A stretch of 64,000 bases of DNA from Novosphingobium beihaiense. Its GTDB lineage: Bacteria > Pseudomonadota > Alphaproteobacteria > Sphingomonadales > Sphingomonadaceae. A model generated the notes under the pieces. It was not told the origin of the DNA. It saw only the letters and a program-made list of their open reading frames with translations, and searched no databases. Where the stretch lies: assembly GCF_022832375.1 (NCBI RefSeq), contig NZ_JALHLG010000033.1, positions 1-64,000 on the forward strand, given 5' to 3'. The translations under genes and the position numbers were made by a program. This document shows, one piece after another, positions 61,705 to 64,000 of the stretch (positions are counted from its first letter, which is position 1; every line of letters starts with the position of its first letter).

Positions 61705-62035
61705 GACTTTTACGTTACTCCCTGGTCATTGCCGTTCGTCGTGCCGCAGCCATCGTCTGCCGGATCGCGGTTGACCAGCACCCATTCCAGGCCTGACAGT
61801 CGCCTTCAGGATCATGCCGCTATTCCGGCCTCCTCACATCACAATGCTTCCTGATGCAAGTTTCTTGGTCCAGTATACACCGGAAGCCCTTGATCAACAG
61901 CATTGTTGATGCTAACCAAGCTGAGCAAAAAACGAACACGGCTCATTTTTCTGAGCACGACTCGGACAAAATGACACCGGGATCGACTCGGGGAAGAAGC
62001 GAGTTTCACATCCACTCAGAGGGAGGAGAGACCTC
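61705..62035. promoter_or_regulatory. Divergent promoter region before the IclR gene
   Basis: A 331-base gap with no gene. It becomes AT-rich near 61850-61960 and contains the inverted repeat at 61893-61910. A ribosome site GGAGGAGAG precedes the IclR gene. Promoters for the hydratase (minus) and the regulator (plus) should both lie here. Confidence 0.45.
61893..61910. promoter_or_regulatory. Inverted repeat ATCAACA-GCAT-TGTTGAT
   Basis: Perfect 7-base arms around four bases, 126 bases before the IclR gene. It is a good candidate operator for that regulator, since IclR proteins usually control their own divergent promoter region. Confidence 0.5.
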
Positions 62036-62839
62036 ATGGCTGGCAAGACTACATCATCGAACAAGGCAAAGATCGCGCGCAGGGTGATCGAAGTATTGGA
62101 ATACTTCGACGACACCCACCGGGAGGCGACGGTCATGGATATCGTGCGCCGTTACAACCGGCCGCAATCGAGCACATCGGAACTTCTTTCGAGCCTGGTC
62201 GAGCTCGGCCTGCTGCGCAAGGATCCCTACTCCCGCGCCTACAGCCTGACGCCGCGCGCCGCGCTGCTGGGCACCTCGGGCCAGCCTGAACTGGTGCGTG
62301 ACGGACGCATCGTGCGCCTCATGGACCGGCTCGTTTCGCAGACCGGCCTTTCGGTCGCGCTGCTCTCTATGGTCGGGCTCGATGCCCAGATCGTCAACTG
62401 GCGCCACAGCCCGCGTGCCATGGCCGCTACCCGTGAACTGACCGGCGGCGTCAAGGAACCGCTGGTGAGCAATGCGGCGGGCTGGCTGATGCTGTCCACC
62501 GTGGCGCGCCAGCGCTGCGAAGGCATGGTCCGCCGTCTCAACGCCGAAGCGGACGATCTCAGCAAGTTCAACTTCTCGGACATGATGCAGCGCATCGATG
62601 CGTGCCGCGAACCGCGCCATCTGTTCGGTCCCACCGGCTTCGGCACCGGCGCCGACGCGCTCTGTGCCTTGCTGCCGCGCCAGCCCGAAGGCCATCCGCT
62701 GGTCGTCGCCGTGGTCTATGGCAAGGACGACAAGGTCAATCACGACGGGCTGATCCAGTGCATGAGCGACGCCATGCGCGCCTGCCTGCCCGATCCCGAA
62801 GTGACCACCAATGTGGAGCCGTTCCCGCACGCCGCCTGA
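62036..62839 (+). CDS. IclR-family transcriptional regulator
   Basis: A 267-residue protein with an N-terminal winged HTH (ARRVIEVLEYFDDTHREATVMDIVRRYNRPQSSTSELLSSLVELGLLRKD) and an IclR effector domain (VALLSMVGLDAQIVNWRHSPRAMAAT, SNAAGWLMLSTVARQRCEGMVRRL). It should sense an aromatic or short organic acid and control the hydratase and amidohydrolase genes on both sides. ATG 62036 is fixed by GGGAGGAGAG. A strong bidirectional terminator separates it from the convergent amidohydrolase. Confidence 0.85.
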   Translation: MAGKTTSSNKAKIARRVIEVLEYFDDTHREATVMDIVRRYNRPQSSTSELLSSLVELGLLRKDPYSRAYSLTPRAALLGTSGQPELVRDGRIVRLMDRLVSQTGLSVALLSMVGLDAQIVNWRHSPRAMAATRELTGGVKEPLVSNAAGWLMLSTVARQRCEGMVRRLNAEADDLSKFNFSDMMQRIDACREPRHLFGPTGFGTGADALCALLPRQPEGHPLVVAVVYGKDDKVNHDGLIQCMSDAMRACLPDPEVTTNVEPFPHAA

Positions 62840-62881
62840 CGCGGCCGCGAAACGGCACTTTATCACAAGCTCCCAACGAAA

Positions 62882-62913
62882 AGGGCCCCCGCGGGATATC
62901 TCGCGGGGGCCCT
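62882..62913. terminator. Strong bidirectional terminator
   Basis: AGGGCCCCCGCG and CGCGGGGGCCCT form a perfect 12-base stem around GGATATCT. It lies between the IclR gene and the convergent amidohydrolase gene; TGATCATTTC follows on the plus strand and TTTTCG on the minus strand. Confidence 0.8.
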
Positions 62914-62979
62914 GATCATTTCAGGCTGGCGCCGCCCCCGGAAGCTGCCCGCCATGCTGCGGCTTCCGGGGCGGACTTC

Positions 62980-64000
62980 TCAGGCGTCCTGCCCGGCCAT
63001 GCGGTCCAGATGATCGGAATCCTCGTGGCGGGAGAACATCTTCATGATGTCGCCGGACGTAACGGGGCGCACTTCGCCTTCGGCCAGCGGGCGCTCGCCC
63101 AGCGAGGACTTGGGCGTGGTATCGACGCCCTCTTCCTGCGCCTTCTTGCGCAGCGCACCCACAGTGAGCTGCTCCTTCGGGATGTGCTGGAACGGATCGA
63201 AACGGAACCAGCGCATGGCATTGCCGTGCGTGATCTTGTCGATCTGCGCGTCGGTCAGGTGCTTGATCGTCGGCCACAGGCGCTCGGGCACTTCGGGCCA
63301 GAGCGTGTCGGAGTGCGGATAGTCGCATTCATAGGCGATGTTGTCCTCACCGATGTACTCGACATTATCCAGACCGAAGGCATCGTCGATGAAGCAGTTG
63401 AGAAAGTGCTTCTTGAACATGTCGCTCGGCTTGGTGTTCTGGAACAGCGAATGCGTCCAGTATTTGTGGCGTGAGTTCGAGAAGTCCGCGCGCTCCATGA
63501 AATAGGGCACCCAGCCGATCGAACCTTCCGAAAGCGCGATGCGCATATCCGGATAGTCATGCAGCGCCTTGAGGTTCAGCCAGTCCGAGGCGGCATAGGC
63601 GATCGACATCGGCATCGTCGAGATCCACGCCTCGATCGGCGTTTCCATCGACGCATGCGGCGCCGGGTTGCCGCCGCCGATGTGCAGGCAGATCGTCATG
63701 TCGAGATCGTTGATCGCCTTGTAGAACGGGTCCCAGTAGGCGTTGTGGATCGAAGGCAGGCCCTGGCAGGTCGGGTTCTCGCTGATCGAGACGGTGTGGC
63801 AGCCTTTGGCCGACACCCGCTTCAGCTCGGCGATGGTCGCGTCCATGTCCCACGTCGGCAGGATGGCGCAGGGGATGAAGCGGCCCGGATGCGCGGCGCA
63901 CCACTCGTCGATATGCCAGTCGTTATAGGCCGAGACGTGCCTGGCCGCGAGCTTCTTGTCCGGCACCCGGTGCAGGCGCCCGCCCGCGAAATCGAACACC
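62980..64000 (-). CDS. Amidohydrolase-2 family protein, 5' end outside the window
   Basis: At least 339 residues of a PF04909-type TIM-barrel hydrolase or decarboxylase, read from the window edge. Motifs include HPGRFIPCAILPTWDMDATIAELKRVSAKGCHTVSISENP, ICLHIGGGNPAP, ALSEGSIGWVPYFMERAD and ECDYPHSDTLWPEVPERL, where the last histidine-aspartate region binds the metal. The N-terminal HxH motif should lie beyond 64000, so the gene is incomplete here. Such enzymes (ACMSD-like) decarboxylate or hydrolyse ring-cleavage products and fit the catabolic region. It converges on the IclR gene. Confidence 0.8.
   Translation of the reverse strand, partial: VFDFAGGRLHRVPDKKLAARHVSAYNDWHIDEWCAAHPGRFIPCAILPTWDMDATIAELKRVSAKGCHTVSISENPTCQGLPSIHNAYWDPFYKAINDLDMTICLHIGGGNPAPHASMETPIEAWISTMPMSIAYAASDWLNLKALHDYPDMRIALSEGSIGWVPYFMERADFSNSRHKYWTHSLFQNTKPSDMFKKHFLNCFIDDAFGLDNVEYIGEDNIAYECDYPHSDTLWPEVPERLWPTIKHLTDAQIDKITHGNAMRWFRFDPFQHIPKEQLTVGALRKKAQEEGVDTTPKSSLGERPLAEGEVRPVTSGDIMKMFSRHEDSDHLDRMAGQDA

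Overview
The window is GC-rich DNA from an alphaproteobacterium, most probably a sphingomonad such as Novosphingobium. The reasons are the codon bias, the mix of genes (TonB-dependent receptor, several family III CoA-transferases, sphingomonad-type exopolysaccharide genes) and short palindromic repeats whose translation reads ELVEGR...LRRAQDER, which I recall as very common in sphingomonad genomes. No tRNA, rRNA, CRISPR array, prophage or complete insertion sequence was seen.

Positions 1-33929 form an exopolysaccharide (EPS) locus of the Wzx/Wzy type. It holds a monotopic initiating sugar-phosphate transferase (31042-31833), ten glycosyltransferases, a Wzx-like flippase (20568-22031), a Wzy-like polymerase (23017-24489), a Wzc/GumC-like copolymerase with its own tyrosine kinase domain (27299-29440), an outer-membrane beta-barrel (29483-30697), a short GumB-like export lipoprotein (32152-32814) and a LuxR-type regulator with a degenerate receiver (33267-33929). 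Decoration functions are unusual: a glycosyltransferase-methyltransferase-deacetylase fusion (422-3274), a sibling whose deacetylase domain has lost every catalytic motif (3271-5364), a fused pair of pyruvyl-transferase domains (13944-16322), a phosphoribosyltransferase-HAD fusion (22070-23017) and a membrane-anchored glycoside hydrolase (24491-26164). An ABC exporter (5369-7135) accompanies the Wzx protein. Most genes are translationally coupled through ATGA or GTGA overlaps.

Inside the EPS locus lies a tightly coupled four-gene redox module (10738-13276): a one-helix protein with a C-x5-C pair, a DCC-family thiol protein, a GMC flavoprotein with a CC-x4-C-x2-C cluster resembling the [3Fe-4S] hinge of bacterial FAD-glucose dehydrogenase, and a small protein with a Tat-like leader. 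It looks like an electron-transferring sugar dehydrogenase without its usual cytochrome subunit. This is my best candidate for an undescribed system. An HTTM-like (vitamin-K carboxylase-like) membrane protein follows the EPS locus at 34015-35487.

Positions 35567-45016 carry a LysR regulator with a clear LysR box before a YeiH-type exporter, a secreted PI-PLC-like protein and a complete RND efflux operon (adaptor, pump, outer-membrane channel).

Positions 45045-64000 are a catabolic region for an unidentified carboxylic acid or terpenoid/aromatic substrate handled as a CoA ester. It has a TonB-dependent receptor and an MFS protein for uptake, an acyl-CoA ligase, three CoA-transferases, an enoyl-CoA hydratase, a thiolase, an NAD(P)-dependent oxidoreductase, two amidohydrolases, and MarR and IclR regulators. 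It is rich in small palindromic repeats; one supplies the stop codon of the marR-type gene and another sits in frame inside a CoA-transferase gene.
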